Below, in pieces: positions 15,787-24,675 of a stretch of 64,000 nt of DNA. Source of the stretch: an uncultured Treponema sp. (GTDB lineage: Bacteria > Spirochaetota > Spirochaetia > Treponematales > Treponemataceae); the NCBI GenBank assembly GCA_949300145.1, contig CASGDA010000002.1, positions 62,001 to 126,000 on the forward strand, in the 5' to 3' direction. Numbering within the stretch: position 1 is the stretch's first letter; each line of letters starts with the position of its first letter. A program made the position numbers and the translations under genes. Below the pieces are notes generated by a model. The model did not search any database. It was given only the letters and a program-made list of their open reading frames with translations, and had not been told where the DNA came from.

Positions 15787-16995
15787 CTACCAGTTTTCAA
15801 CAGCTTCTTTAAAGGCACCGGCTGAACCGCTTATCGTCCGCGGGGACACACAATAGGCAAGCCTTATCCATCCCGGCCCGCAAAAACCTGAACCGGGGAC
15901 AGCAAGAATCCTGTATTTTTTCAGGTGATCACAGAAAGCCTTGTCATTTCCGGCGGAGGAAAGGTTTTCCTTTTTCCGCGGTTCAGGCACCCGGCAGAAC
16001 AGGTAAAAGGCGCCCTCCGGCTCGGAATAAGGAATTCCGGCGGCTTTCAGTATATCAGACAGCGCCTCCCGTCTGCGGGCATAAAGTGAATAATCCACCG
16101 GGGCATCCCAGGATTCCGCGACAACCCGCTGGAAAAAAGCAGGAGCATTCACATAGCCCAGAACCCGTGTGGCGAAAACCACCGCGTCCACCAGTTCCCC
16201 GCAGTCAGATGCGGCGGGGTTTACGGCTGTATATCCGATGCGTTCACCGGGCAGACTCAGGTTTTTAGCGAATGAAGTGACAACAACCGAGTCCGGCCAG
16301 AACGGGAATACCGGGGAAACCGTTTTCCCGCCGTAAACAATCGACCTGTAAGGTTCATCCGCCACAAGAAGTATAGTCCTTCCGGTTTTTTCCTTATGGG
16401 CTTTCAAAAAGCCGGCTATTGAACGGATGTCCCCTTCAGTATAAATCTTTCCTGAAGGATTGTTGGGTGAATTTATGATGAGGGCCGCCGTTCTTTCATT
16501 CGCAGCGGCAGCCATGGCCTCCACATCCGGGGAAAAATCAGGTTTTGCAGGAACAGGAACGATTTTCCCGCCGTGATTGGCCACATAATGATTATATTCC
16601 GGAAAATACGGTGCGGGAACCAGAACCTCGTCTCCGGGAGAAAGAACGGCTTTCATAACAGAATTGATGGCACCTGCGGCTCCGACACCCATCACAATGT
16701 GCTCAAACCCGACCTTCACCCCCTGCTCTGCGGACGTCTTTTCCGCCATGGCTTCCCGGGCAAATTTATAACCGGCATTGGGCATATAACCGTGAATTCC
16801 CGGCTCGTCAAGCAGGGACAATTTTTTCACGGTGTTTTTAACCTCTTCAGGAGGCTCCAAATCTGGATTTCCTATACTGAAATCATAAACATTGTCATCC
16901 CCGTAACGGGCTTTCATCTGAATTCCCTCTTCAAACATTTTCCGTATAAACGATGAAGACGACATAAGCTCTTTTATATGTTCTGCAACCGGCAT
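15787..16995 (-). CDS. PLP-dependent class I/II aminotransferase (aspartate aminotransferase-like)
   Basis: Transfers an amino group between amino and keto acids using pyridoxal phosphate. I start it at ATG 16995 (402 residues) because GGAGG lies 5 nt upstream; an upstream in-frame ATG at 17043 would overlap the -35 region. Key residues are INSPNNPSG (substrate/PLP Asn), ADEPY with Asp213, and the Schiff-base Lys244 in SFAKNLSLPGERIGY, with the Arg that binds the cofactor phosphate. Close groups include aspartate, aromatic and alanine aminotransferases, so the substrate is not settled. Divergent from ispD, with a shared control region. Confidence 0.9.
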   Translation of the reverse strand: MPVAEHIKELMSSSSFIRKMFEEGIQMKARYGDDNVYDFSIGNPDLEPPEEVKNTVKKLSLLDEPGIHGYMPNAGYKFAREAMAEKTSAEQGVKVGFEHIVMGVGAAGAINSVMKAVLSPGDEVLVPAPYFPEYNHYVANHGGKIVPVPAKPDFSPDVEAMAAAANERTAALIINSPNNPSGKIYTEGDIRSIAGFLKAHKEKTGRTILLVADEPYRSIVYGGKTVSPVFPFWPDSVVVTSFAKNLSLPGERIGYTAVNPAASDCGELVDAVVFATRVLGYVNAPAFFQRVVAESWDAPVDYSLYARRREALSDILKAAGIPYSEPEGAFYLFCRVPEPRKKENLSSAGNDKAFCDHLKKYRILAVPGSGFCGPGWIRLAYCVSPRTISGSAGAFKEAVENW

Positions 16996-17013
16996 TTTAT
17001 CCTCCGTTTTCAT

Positions 17014-17067
17014 ATGATACCACAAATAATAAGAATATTGCAAATAAAGTATATATCATGGTATTAT
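17014..17067. promoter_or_regulatory. Divergent promoter pair sharing a palindromic -35 (TTGCAA)
   Basis: TTGCAA at 17038-17043 is its own reverse complement. Rightward it lies 18 nt from TATTAT (17062-17067) before ispD. Leftward it lies 18 nt from TATCAT (17019-17014) before the aminotransferase. Each hexamer is 4-5 of 6 to consensus, so the call is suggestive only. Confidence 0.45.
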
Positions 17068-17078
17068 CAGAGCCGTAA

Positions 17079-17852
17079 ATGAAAAACACCGCTGTTTTAT
17101 TGGCTGCCGGCCGAGGAACACGTTTCGGGGGGATGCTTCCCAAACAGTTTTCGAGCCTGCTGGGAAAGCCTGTTTTTATATATTCCGCCCTTGTTTTTGA
17201 CAATCATCCGGACGTGGACAGTTTTTATATCGTCGCGGACAAGGATTTTTTTCCCTTTATACAGAAAGCCGTAAAAAAATACGGGATAAAAAAGCTTGCG
17301 GGTCTCATCCAGGGCGGTGAAACCAGAACACAGTCCAGTCTGGCGGCCCTTTCCGCCCTCAGCCCGGCGGATAAAGGACAGGCGGAATCCGAAAACATCA
17401 TTTTCCATGACGCAGCAAGACCTTTGATAAACGACGGCATTCTTTCAGCCTGCATCCGGAAGCTGGAAACTTTCCAGGCTGTGTCCGCGGCTGTTCCGGC
17501 GACGGACACCATTTTTGAATCGGCGCCTGACAGAACCGTTTCCGCCTGTCCCGACAGGTCTTCACTCATGCTGATACAAACCCCGCAGGGCTTCAGGAGA
17601 AATGTGATAGAAAAAGCATACGCGCTTGCCCTCGCCCCTTCAAAGGAAAACCAGGAGGAGGAACCCTCATTCCACGGCACGGACGACTGTTCCATTGTGT
17701 TCAGATACCTTCCGGATGTTAAGATCGCCTTTTCAGAAGGCGCGAATTTCAATATAAAACTGACGTACAGGGAAGACATTTTTCTCGCTGAAAAATTTTT
17801 GCAGATAAACAAAAGGAAAAACAGACTCCAAAACAAACAGGAAAGAGAATGA
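17079..17852 (+). CDS. ispD: 2-C-methyl-D-erythritol 4-phosphate cytidylyltransferase (IspD/TarI family)
   Basis: Activates MEP with CTP to CDP-ME in the isoprenoid pathway. The 257 residues carry the nucleotide-binding LAAGRGTRFG, HDAARPL, a TPQGF motif, TDDCS and the late NIKLTYREDI. The relative TarI makes CDP-ribitol with the same motifs. Because the next genes make UDP-sugars and this gene is coupled to them (ATGA overlap with the epimerase, 17849-17852), a CDP-alditol role cannot be excluded. No second ispD is visible and dxr is in the window, so I favour IspD. There is no clear Shine-Dalgarno; the predicted -10 ends only 11 nt before the ATG. Confidence 0.88.
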   Translation: MKNTAVLLAAGRGTRFGGMLPKQFSSLLGKPVFIYSALVFDNHPDVDSFYIVADKDFFPFIQKAVKKYGIKKLAGLIQGGETRTQSSLAALSALSPADKGQAESENIIFHDAARPLINDGILSACIRKLETFQAVSAAVPATDTIFESAPDRTVSACPDRSSLMLIQTPQGFRRNVIEKAYALALAPSKENQEEEPSFHGTDDCSIVFRYLPDVKIAFSEGANFNIKLTYREDIFLAEKFLQINKRKNRLQNKQERE

Positions 17853-18871
17853 ATTATTTTGTAACCGGGTGCGCCGGTTTTATCGGGTTTTATACATCTT
17901 TAAGCCTTTTAAAGGAAGGTCATACTGTTATCGGGCTTGATTCCGTAAACAGTTACTATTCGCAGGACTTGAAAGAAAGGCGGCTGGAGATTCTGAAAAA
18001 CGAAGGCGGCGGGAAATTTTCTTTTTTCCGCGGTGAACTTGAAGATGAAAAGCTTATATCAGAAATTTTTGATTCTTCCGGAATCGACAGGGTTATCCAT
18101 CTGGCAGGACAGGCCGGTGTACGGTACTCCATAGAAAATCCCAGGGCCTATGTTTCGGCGAATGTCCTGGGCTTTTTGAATATCCTGGAAGCATGCCGTA
18201 TCCATAAAACAGCGCATCTTGCTTTTGCATCAAGTTCGTCGGTTTACGGAATGAATCGGAAGGCTCCCTTCAGTGAAAAGGACGGGGTGGATCATCCCGT
18301 CAGCCTGTACGCCGCCACAAAGCGCTCCGATGAATTGATGGCTCACGCTTACAGCACCCTGTTTTCGCTTCCTGTCACAGGTATGCGTTTCTTTACAGTC
18401 TACGGCCCGATGGGACGGCCGGACATGGCGTATTTTAAATTCGCGGAGGCAATCCTTGAAGGCAGGCCGATTGACGTTTACAACAACGGGGACCTTCTGC
18501 GCGATTTTTCATATATCGACGATATTGTGAAAGCCGTTGTCATGATAGCCGGAAGGATTCCTTCAGGTTCCGTTTTTAATCCTGAAAACCCGGAGCCTGA
18601 CATTTCATCTTCACCATTCAGGATTTACAACATAGGTAATTCCCGTCCGGAGAAACTGATGGATTTCATATCAATTCTGGAAGAAGAGCTTGGAATAAAA
18701 GCATTGAAAAATTTTTTACCGATGCAGGCCGGGGATGTTTATATGACATCAGCGGATACATCCGCATTGGAAAAAGATTTCGGCTGGAAACCGGACACAC
18801 CCCTCAGGGAAGGCTTGTCCCGGTTCTGCAGGTGGTTTTTACACTACAAAAATAAAACGGAGGCGCGTTGA
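17849..18871 (+). CDS. UDP-glucuronate 4-epimerase-like NAD-dependent epimerase
   Basis: A short-chain dehydrogenase-type sugar-nucleotide epimerase, probably UDP-glucuronate to UDP-galacturonate. The NAD loop GCAGFIGF is at 7-14. HLAGQAGVRYS, the SSSSVYG segment at 128-134 and the catalytic Tyr154/Lys158 in YAATK follow. The phrases DHPVSLYAATKRSDELMAHA, RFFTVYGPMGRPDMA and RDFSYIDDIV are those of the CapI/GAE group. The length of 340 is normal. It overlaps ispD by 4 nt and the UDP-glucose dehydrogenase by 1 nt (TGATG). The dehydrogenase would supply its substrate UDP-glucuronate, so together they make acidic sugars for a surface glycan. Confidence 0.9.
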   Translation: MNYFVTGCAGFIGFYTSLSLLKEGHTVIGLDSVNSYYSQDLKERRLEILKNEGGGKFSFFRGELEDEKLISEIFDSSGIDRVIHLAGQAGVRYSIENPRAYVSANVLGFLNILEACRIHKTAHLAFASSSSVYGMNRKAPFSEKDGVDHPVSLYAATKRSDELMAHAYSTLFSLPVTGMRFFTVYGPMGRPDMAYFKFAEAILEGRPIDVYNNGDLLRDFSYIDDIVKAVVMIAGRIPSGSVFNPENPEPDISSSPFRIYNIGNSRPEKLMDFISILEEELGIKALKNFLPMQAGDVYMTSADTSALEKDFGWKPDTPLREGLSRFCRWFLHYKNKTEAR

Positions 18872-20211
18872 TGGCTAATATTGCAGTCGCAGGAACAGGA
18901 TATGTCGGGCTTGTATCAGGGGCATGTCTTGCCGATTTCGGAAACAACGTGATATGTGTGGACAACAATATAGAGAAAATACAGAAAATAGAAAACGGAA
19001 TAATCCCCATTTTTGAGCCGGGGCTTGATGATGTGGTGAAAAGAAACAGAAAGTCCGGACGGCTTTCATTCACGACAAACATGGCGGACGCCGTAAAAAA
19101 AAGCGACGTTATTTTTATAGCGGTCGGAACCCCGCCGGCGGAAGACGGCAGCGCGGACCTTCAGTATGTGGAGTCTGTGGCGAGGGAAATAGCTTCGTCA
19201 ATGAACGGATACAAAGTCATTGTAGACAAAAGCACCGTACCTGTCGGGACAGCACGGAAAGTTTCAGCATGGATAAAGGAAAGCCTCAAAAAGGCCGGCA
19301 AAGGAAACATCAGCTTCGACGTTGTTTCCAATCCTGAATTCCTCCGGGAAGGAAGCGCCGTACAGGATTTCACCCATCCTGACAGGGTTGTCATCGGGGC
19401 GGAAAGTGTCAAAGCGAAAGAGATGATGAAGGATGTTTACAGGGCTCTTTATATAAATGAAACGCCGTATATTGAGACGAACCTGGAAACAGCGGAAATG
19501 ATAAAGTATGCCTCCAATTCATTCCTCGCGGTGAAAATAACCTTTATCAACGAAGTTGCGAATTTATGCGAAAAGATAGGCGCCGATGTCCAGGCTGTAG
19601 CCAAGGCGATGGGCAGGGACGGACGCATAGGCGGGAAATTCCTGCATCCCGGACCCGGATACGGCGGAAGCTGTTTCCCGAAAGACACCCGCGCAATGGC
19701 AAGAATAGGCAGGGATGCCGGAGCCCCTTTGAGTATCGTTGAAACCACAATACAGGCTAATGAAAATCAAAAGCTGGCGATGGTGGCTAAAATAAAAGAG
19801 GCGGTGTCCGGGTCAAAGGACGGCCGTCTTGACGGAAAAACCATTGCGGTTTGCGGTCTGGCGTTCAAACCGAATACAGATGACATGAGGGAATCCCCCG
19901 CCATCACCATAATCAAAGGGCTGGCAGAGGCCGGAGCCAGGATACAGGCCTGCGATCCGGCGGCGCTCGCGGAGGCTGGCTGGCGGTTAAAGGATTTGGG
20001 GGAAGCCGTCAAACTTTGTGACTCTGAATATGAAGCCATAGACGGTGCGGATGCCCTTGTACTGATGACCGAATGGAACCAGTACAGAAGTCTCGATTTG
20101 GATAAAATAAAGGAGCTCCTTAAAAAACCTGTTTTTATCGATTTGAGGAATATTTATTCCAGGGAACAGCTCGAAGCGAAGGGTTTTTGCTATACCGGAG
20201 TGGGAGTATAG
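18871..20211 (+). CDS. ugd: UDP-glucose 6-dehydrogenase
   Basis: Oxidises UDP-glucose to UDP-glucuronate with two NAD in the cytosol. I start at ATG 18871 (446 residues) with GGAGG 7 nt upstream; a TTG one codon earlier is possible. Motifs: GTGYVG at 8-13, EFLREG at 156-161, KYASNSFLAVKITFINE, catalytic Cys268 in GPGYGGSCFPKDTRA and the C-terminal LAFKPNTDDMRESPAI. All expected active-site residues are present. It directly feeds the upstream epimerase and is followed 3 nt later by the ABC exporter, so the trio is a sugar-nucleotide and export cassette. Confidence 0.96.
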   Translation: MANIAVAGTGYVGLVSGACLADFGNNVICVDNNIEKIQKIENGIIPIFEPGLDDVVKRNRKSGRLSFTTNMADAVKKSDVIFIAVGTPPAEDGSADLQYVESVAREIASSMNGYKVIVDKSTVPVGTARKVSAWIKESLKKAGKGNISFDVVSNPEFLREGSAVQDFTHPDRVVIGAESVKAKEMMKDVYRALYINETPYIETNLETAEMIKYASNSFLAVKITFINEVANLCEKIGADVQAVAKAMGRDGRIGGKFLHPGPGYGGSCFPKDTRAMARIGRDAGAPLSIVETTIQANENQKLAMVAKIKEAVSGSKDGRLDGKTIAVCGLAFKPNTDDMRESPAITIIKGLAEAGARIQACDPAALAEAGWRLKDLGEAVKLCDSEYEAIDGADALVLMTEWNQYRSLDLDKIKELLKKPVFIDLRNIYSREQLEAKGFCYTGVGV

Positions 20212-20214
20212 TCC

Positions 20215-22014
20215 GTGCGGGTTAATAAAAAAATTGTAAAACATCTTCCATTCAAACATTCCCTGAAAGTAATCAGGCTCCTGGATTCCAGGGAACGGAG
20301 GAGGTTTGTCGCGGTACTGTTTATGGCCCTGCTGATGGGATTGGTTGAAATCATCGGAGTAGGCTCCATAATGCCTTTCATTGCAGTGGCTGCAAATCCG
20401 GACACGATTTTCACCACACCGGTTCTGAATGCCGTTTATAATTTTTTCGGTTTCCAGAGCACCCGCTGGTTTTTGGTTATGCTGGGAACAGCGATGCTGT
20501 TTTTTGTCATAATCCGCAACGCTTTTTCCGCATTTTTAATGTATGTGAAAACCAGATTTGTGCAGGTATGCAGACATACACTCGCCACAAGGCTTTTCAC
20601 GGCATATCTGGGCCAGCGGTATTCATATTTTCTCGGAAAAAACAGCTACGAATTCGGGAAAAACATAAACGGTGAAATCATAAATATGATAAACGGCACA
20701 ATACTGCAGATGACGGAAATAACCACTTACGGGGTGCAGATAATCCTTCTAGCCGTGTTTCTTTTTGTGGTTGATCCGGTGAGCAGCATTGTAATCAGCG
20801 CCCTGATTCTGATTATTTACAGCGGCATTTTAATCTCAACAAAAAGAAAGCTTTCAAAGCTCGGAATTGAAAGATTCGATTTGATGACAACACTCTCCCG
20901 TTCAACCAACGAAGTTTTCTGGGGAATAAAGGCGGCCAAAATCACCGGAACGGAAAAAGTCTTCGTCAATTCTTTTATACCCTCTTCCCGAAAATACAGC
21001 AAAAACGTGGCGGCGGAAGAAGTCATCGGGTCACTGCCGAAATACGTACTGGAATCAATAGGGTTTTCCGCAATAATTCTTTTCATTATTTTCCTGACGC
21101 TGCGCTCATCCGGAAATTTTTCCGCGACAATTTCAGCTATAAGCCTTTACGCATACGCCGGATACAGGCTTCTGCCATCAGTGCAGCAGTTTTTCCGCTC
21201 GCTCACAAAACTGAAATACAGCGCACCCGGAACCGAAAAAATCATACAGGAATTCGAACTGGAAAAAAATGCAATGAGTCTTCCGGATGAAAATATAAAA
21301 CCGCTGCCCTTTGCATCTTCAATAAAACTGGAAGGAATCTTTTACACCTATCCTAACAAAACAGAACCCGTCCTGAAAGATATTTCCCTGGAAATAAAAG
21401 CGAAATCCATTGTCGGTTTTTGCGGCACGACAGGTTCAGGGAAAACAACAACCATAGACGTTATTCTCGGACTGCTCATCCCCCAACAGGGCAGGCTAAT
21501 AATCGACGGAACCGAAATAAATGACTCCAACCGGAACGCATGGCAAAAGAACATAGGCTATGTACCGCAGAGTGTTTATTTGTCAAACACAAGCATAAAA
21601 GAAAATATTGCTTTCGGAGTTCCTGCTGATAAGATTGACGAGGAAGCTGTTAAGCGGGCGGCGGAGATGGCGCAGATACACGGCTTTATCGCCAACGAAT
21701 TAAAAGACGGTTACGACACGAAAGTCGGGGAAAGAGGTGTATGCCTTTCAGGAGGCCAGCAGCAACGGATAGGAATAGCCAGGGCGCTTTATACCAATCC
21801 GCCTGTGCTGGTTCTTGACGAGGCGACGAGCGCCCTTGACGGACAAACTGAATCCGACGTTATGGAAGCGATAGACAACCTGGCCGGACAGAAGACAATC
21901 ATCATCATAGCGCACAGAATTTCCACATTGAAAAAGTGTTCCGTGATTTACAAAATAACGGGCGGAAGGATTGAAAGGCACGGAACTTATGATGAAATTT
22001 TTTCGGAGACTTAA
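20215..22014 (+). CDS. ABC exporter with fused membrane and ATPase domains (PglK/MsbA-like)
   Basis: Type IV ABC exporter half-transporter of 599 residues, presumably a homodimer in the inner membrane. Six membrane helices occupy about residues 30-330. The ATPase has Walker A GTTGSGKTT at 404-412, signature LSGGQ at 511-515, Walker B VLVLDEATSALD with Asp535/Glu536, and the switch His in AHRIST. Placement directly after UDP-sugar genes and the opening RLLDSRERRRF recall PglK-type flippases for lipid-linked oligosaccharides; lipid or drug export are alternatives. The GTG 20215 start follows the dehydrogenase stop by 3 nt, with GGGAG upstream. It converges with the histidine kinase gene. Confidence 0.9.
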   Translation: MRVNKKIVKHLPFKHSLKVIRLLDSRERRRFVAVLFMALLMGLVEIIGVGSIMPFIAVAANPDTIFTTPVLNAVYNFFGFQSTRWFLVMLGTAMLFFVIIRNAFSAFLMYVKTRFVQVCRHTLATRLFTAYLGQRYSYFLGKNSYEFGKNINGEIINMINGTILQMTEITTYGVQIILLAVFLFVVDPVSSIVISALILIIYSGILISTKRKLSKLGIERFDLMTTLSRSTNEVFWGIKAAKITGTEKVFVNSFIPSSRKYSKNVAAEEVIGSLPKYVLESIGFSAIILFIIFLTLRSSGNFSATISAISLYAYAGYRLLPSVQQFFRSLTKLKYSAPGTEKIIQEFELEKNAMSLPDENIKPLPFASSIKLEGIFYTYPNKTEPVLKDISLEIKAKSIVGFCGTTGSGKTTTIDVILGLLIPQQGRLIIDGTEINDSNRNAWQKNIGYVPQSVYLSNTSIKENIAFGVPADKIDEEAVKRAAEMAQIHGFIANELKDGYDTKVGERGVCLSGGQQQRIGIARALYTNPPVLVLDEATSALDGQTESDVMEAIDNLAGQKTIIIIAHRISTLKKCSVIYKITGGRIERHGTYDEIFSET

Positions 22015-22087
22015 GCGGAACGGAACACGAAATCACGGCATAAAATTATCTGATGTCCGGCGACAGGATTCGCCGCCGCCGGCATAA

Positions 22088-23602
22088 TCACGCCTTCGCC
22101 TCAGTCTTGTATTCACAGTCATAGATTGAAACGGTGAATGAAGTCCCCTGCCCCTCTTTGGATTCCACTTCAATATGCCAGCCGTAAGTGTCGGCTATGT
22201 GCTTCACGATTGAAAGCCCGAAGCCGTGCCCTTCCTCGCGGCGGGAATTCGTTCCCCGGTAGAACGGGTCGAAAATAAACGGAAGGTCTTTTTCCGCGAT
22301 GCCGCATCCGTTGTCCGAAATTTTTATCTCCAAAATTCCCGCCGTACTTTCTTTTTTGTGACGGACATTGGGCTTCCATGAAACAAAAAATTTTATCACC
22401 CCGTCATCAGAAGTATAACGGAATGCGTTTCCGATAATATTCTGGAAAAAACGGAGGATCAAATCCTCATCCGTTTTCAATACGAGGTTATCGGGGACGT
22501 CCATCATCTCGACAAAAACATATTTTCCGAGAAGATTCCCGTCCTGGCATATTTTTGAAGCGAAAGCCTGGAAAAATATCTTTATCCCGCAATCCGAAAC
22601 CCTGCCCTTATATTCGCTGGATTCAAAACGCATATCTTCGATGATGGAATTAAGCATATTCTCAAGCTGCGTGGTTTTCTCTTCAATTATGTTGAGTGAT
22701 TTCTGCAAAAAGTGCGGGTCATCCCCCATGCCGTCCCGTATCGCCTCCGCATACCCCTTTATAAGGGTGATGGGAGTGCGCAAATCGTGGCTCAGTCCAA
22801 TCATAAAATAGGAATGACGGACCTGCTCATCTTTCAATTTACGGCGCATATTTTCCAGATAATTCGCAAGAATCATTATTTCGTTGTTGCCCTTCAGCTT
22901 TATGGCCTTGTCAAAATTACCCGCTTCAAGTGTCTGTACAGCGTCTTTCAGTTTTTCAACTGAATTTACTATGGTTTTGATTATGAAAACAGAAATTATA
23001 ATGGCAAACAGAAGGGCCGTCTCTAAAATTCCTACGAGTCCGAAAAATAATTTTTTCAAAGAAGGTGGATAATGTTTTGTCTCGTCTTTCTCAACACGCA
23101 TTAAAAACAGCACGGGTTTTCTTTCGGTCTGCGGCGCGGGATTCATTTCCGCGGCCGGAACGTCTTTTTCGGGGGGAGAGGAAATCCTGCTCCGGCGTTG
23201 CGGAACCTCCGAAACGGAATCAATTGCCCAAATATACCGCTCAGATTCCCGGTGGTTAAAAGGAATAATGGAGTGTGCGGAGGTGAAAACAGTACCCTGC
23301 GGAATCCCTGGAATTTCGGAATAGACGACTGAACCGTCGGGGGCTATCACCACACAGTCAATGAAAAACGGCATTGCGTTCACATATTTGTTTATGTAGC
23401 GGAGCAGATCATCATCAATATCCGGAATCTGAATATCCGCATCGTTTATGTCATTGACAATCACGCTGTTATCCTCAAGATGGTGCACAAGATCACGCGA
23501 AAACGAGCGGTAATGAATCAGCGCCATCACCGAACCGATGACAAGCAGCGGTATCAGAAAAATCCCGATGACAAGAATGACGAAAAGGCTTTTGATTTTC
23601 AC
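22088..23602 (-). CDS. Membrane sensor histidine kinase
   Basis: Two-component sensor of 504 residues. I use GTG 23602, which overlaps the response-regulator stop as GTGA; the longer frame upstream lies inside that gene. Membrane helices at 4-28 and about 185-208 frame a periplasmic sensing region with a Pro-rich stretch (about 132-162). HAMP follows (208-258), then the H-box with phospho-acceptor His272 in LSHDLRTPITLIKGY, an N-box (IGNAFRYTSDDG), the DNGCG loop, and GHGFGLSIVKHI. It lies last in the RND efflux unit with its regulator, so it probably senses an envelope stress or efflux substrate. Confidence 0.93.
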   Translation of the reverse strand: MKIKSLFVILVIGIFLIPLLVIGSVMALIHYRSFSRDLVHHLEDNSVIVNDINDADIQIPDIDDDLLRYINKYVNAMPFFIDCVVIAPDGSVVYSEIPGIPQGTVFTSAHSIIPFNHRESERYIWAIDSVSEVPQRRSRISSPPEKDVPAAEMNPAPQTERKPVLFLMRVEKDETKHYPPSLKKLFFGLVGILETALLFAIIISVFIIKTIVNSVEKLKDAVQTLEAGNFDKAIKLKGNNEIMILANYLENMRRKLKDEQVRHSYFMIGLSHDLRTPITLIKGYAEAIRDGMGDDPHFLQKSLNIIEEKTTQLENMLNSIIEDMRFESSEYKGRVSDCGIKIFFQAFASKICQDGNLLGKYVFVEMMDVPDNLVLKTDEDLILRFFQNIIGNAFRYTSDDGVIKFFVSWKPNVRHKKESTAGILEIKISDNGCGIAEKDLPFIFDPFYRGTNSRREEGHGFGLSIVKHIADTYGWHIEVESKEGQGTSFTVSIYDCEYKTEAKA

Positions 23603-24303
23603 GGCGCGGTTCCCGAAGGCTCGAGATTGAAGCGGTAGCCCATCCCGAACACCGTCTCTATGAATTTCGGGGCGGACGGGTTGTCTTCGATTTTCTTTCT
23701 GAGACGCTGTATGTAGACGGCGACGGCGGACAAATCTCCGTACGCATTCTTCCACACATTTTTGTAGATGGTCTCCGGATTGAACGGAACGCCGGGATTA
23801 TGGACGAGGAAATCGAGGACCTCGTATTCCTTCACCGACAAATAGACGCGCTCCGCACCTTTCTTCAGGATGCACGTCGTCTCATACAGGGTGAAATCGC
23901 CGAATTTGAGCGTTTTCTCGCCCTCGGTGAATGCGGAGCTCTGTTCACGGCGGATCATCGCGCGCACCCGCGCCGCAAACACCCGCGGCGAAAACGGCTT
24001 CGTCACGAACTCGTCCGCGCCGCTTCCCAGCCCGAGGATGATGTCCTCGTCCGAATCGCGGGCCGACATTATCATCACCGGCGTGGAACGCTCCTTCCTG
24101 AACGCAGCCAGAAATTCAAACCCGTCCATCCCCGGCAGATTCAAATCGAGGATGACGATATCAAAATTTTTATTTTTTATGATTTCGAGGGCTTCTTCCG
24201 CACTTTCGCACAAAACTGTATCCATGCCCTCTTTCACAAGGTACATGGATACAAGTTCGGCGAGCTCGCGGACGTCCTCTATAATCAGAACATCCGCCTT
24301 CAC
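23599..24303 (-). CDS. OmpR/PhoB-family response regulator
   Basis: DNA-binding response regulator of 234 residues. The receiver domain has Glu9/Asp10, phospho-acceptor Asp53 in ILDLNLPGMDG, Ser80 and Lys102 in TKPFSP. The C-terminal winged helix (about 135-228) ends with the typical VYIQRLRKKIEDNP and VFGMGYRF phrases. The GTG start 24303 follows AAGGAG. It is coupled to the kinase downstream and to efflux genes upstream, so it likely autoregulates this operon. The codons here are noticeably GC-richer than in flanking loci. Confidence 0.95.
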   Translation of the reverse strand: MKADVLIIEDVRELAELVSMYLVKEGMDTVLCESAEEALEIIKNKNFDIVILDLNLPGMDGFEFLAAFRKERSTPVMIMSARDSDEDIILGLGSGADEFVTKPFSPRVFAARVRAMIRREQSSAFTEGEKTLKFGDFTLYETTCILKKGAERVYLSVKEYEVLDFLVHNPGVPFNPETIYKNVWKNAYGDLSAVAVYIQRLRKKIEDNPSAPKFIETVFGMGYRFNLEPSGTAP

Positions 24304-24336
24304 TCTTTTCTCCTTAATACATCCGCGGGGAGAGGC

Positions 24337-24675
24337 TTACACCTGCTCGGGGAAGAACCCCTTCACAATGAAAAGCTTTATACCCTCACCCGGGAAAGTT
24401 TCCTTAACCGCACGGAACGCCTTCCGCACCAAATCCAGCTTCTCTTTCGTCACATAGGAGAAGAGAAGGAAATTCGTCTCCGGCCACGTTCCCGTCGCAA
24501 GCTTGCGGTCGTTCTTTCCGCGCCCGAACACCGTGGGGATGATCGTGTAAAGGATATCCGGGCACGCCGTCTCCAGAAGCTCGATGATATCATCCTGAAC
24601 GGAATTGTTGGCGATGATTTCACAGCGGTAAAGTTCTTCCCCCTGGTTCTCATATCCGTTGACAGCATCAGACAT
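24337..24675 (-). CDS. Small RND-associated protein (PG0541-like)
   Basis: A 112-residue cytosolic protein. I take ATG 24675 because GGAGG lies 9 nt upstream; an in-frame ATG at 24699 is inside the permease gene. It overlaps the permease stop by 8 nt, so the two are coupled. The sequence alternates beta and alpha, with YRCEIIANNSVQDDIIELLE and a C-terminal KLFIVKGFFPEQV. It resembles the small P-II-like, PG0541-type proteins encoded beside RND pumps, but I cannot confirm this by search. A regulatory or ligand-sensing role for the pump is an inference. Confidence 0.6.
   Translation of the reverse strand: MSDAVNGYENQGEELYRCEIIANNSVQDDIIELLETACPDILYTIIPTVFGRGKNDRKLATGTWPETNFLLFSYVTKEKLDLVRKAFRAVKETFPGEGIKLFIVKGFFPEQV

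Noticed and set aside
22018-22082. Possible terminator between the ABC exporter and histidine kinase genes
   Set aside because: Only a 6-bp CGGCGA/TCGCCG pairing without a U-tract was found, too weak to call.
23603-23755. N-terminal extension of the histidine kinase
   Set aside because: The extra 51 residues are Arg-rich and read through the response-regulator gene; GTG 23602 gives a proper membrane start and a GTGA overlap.
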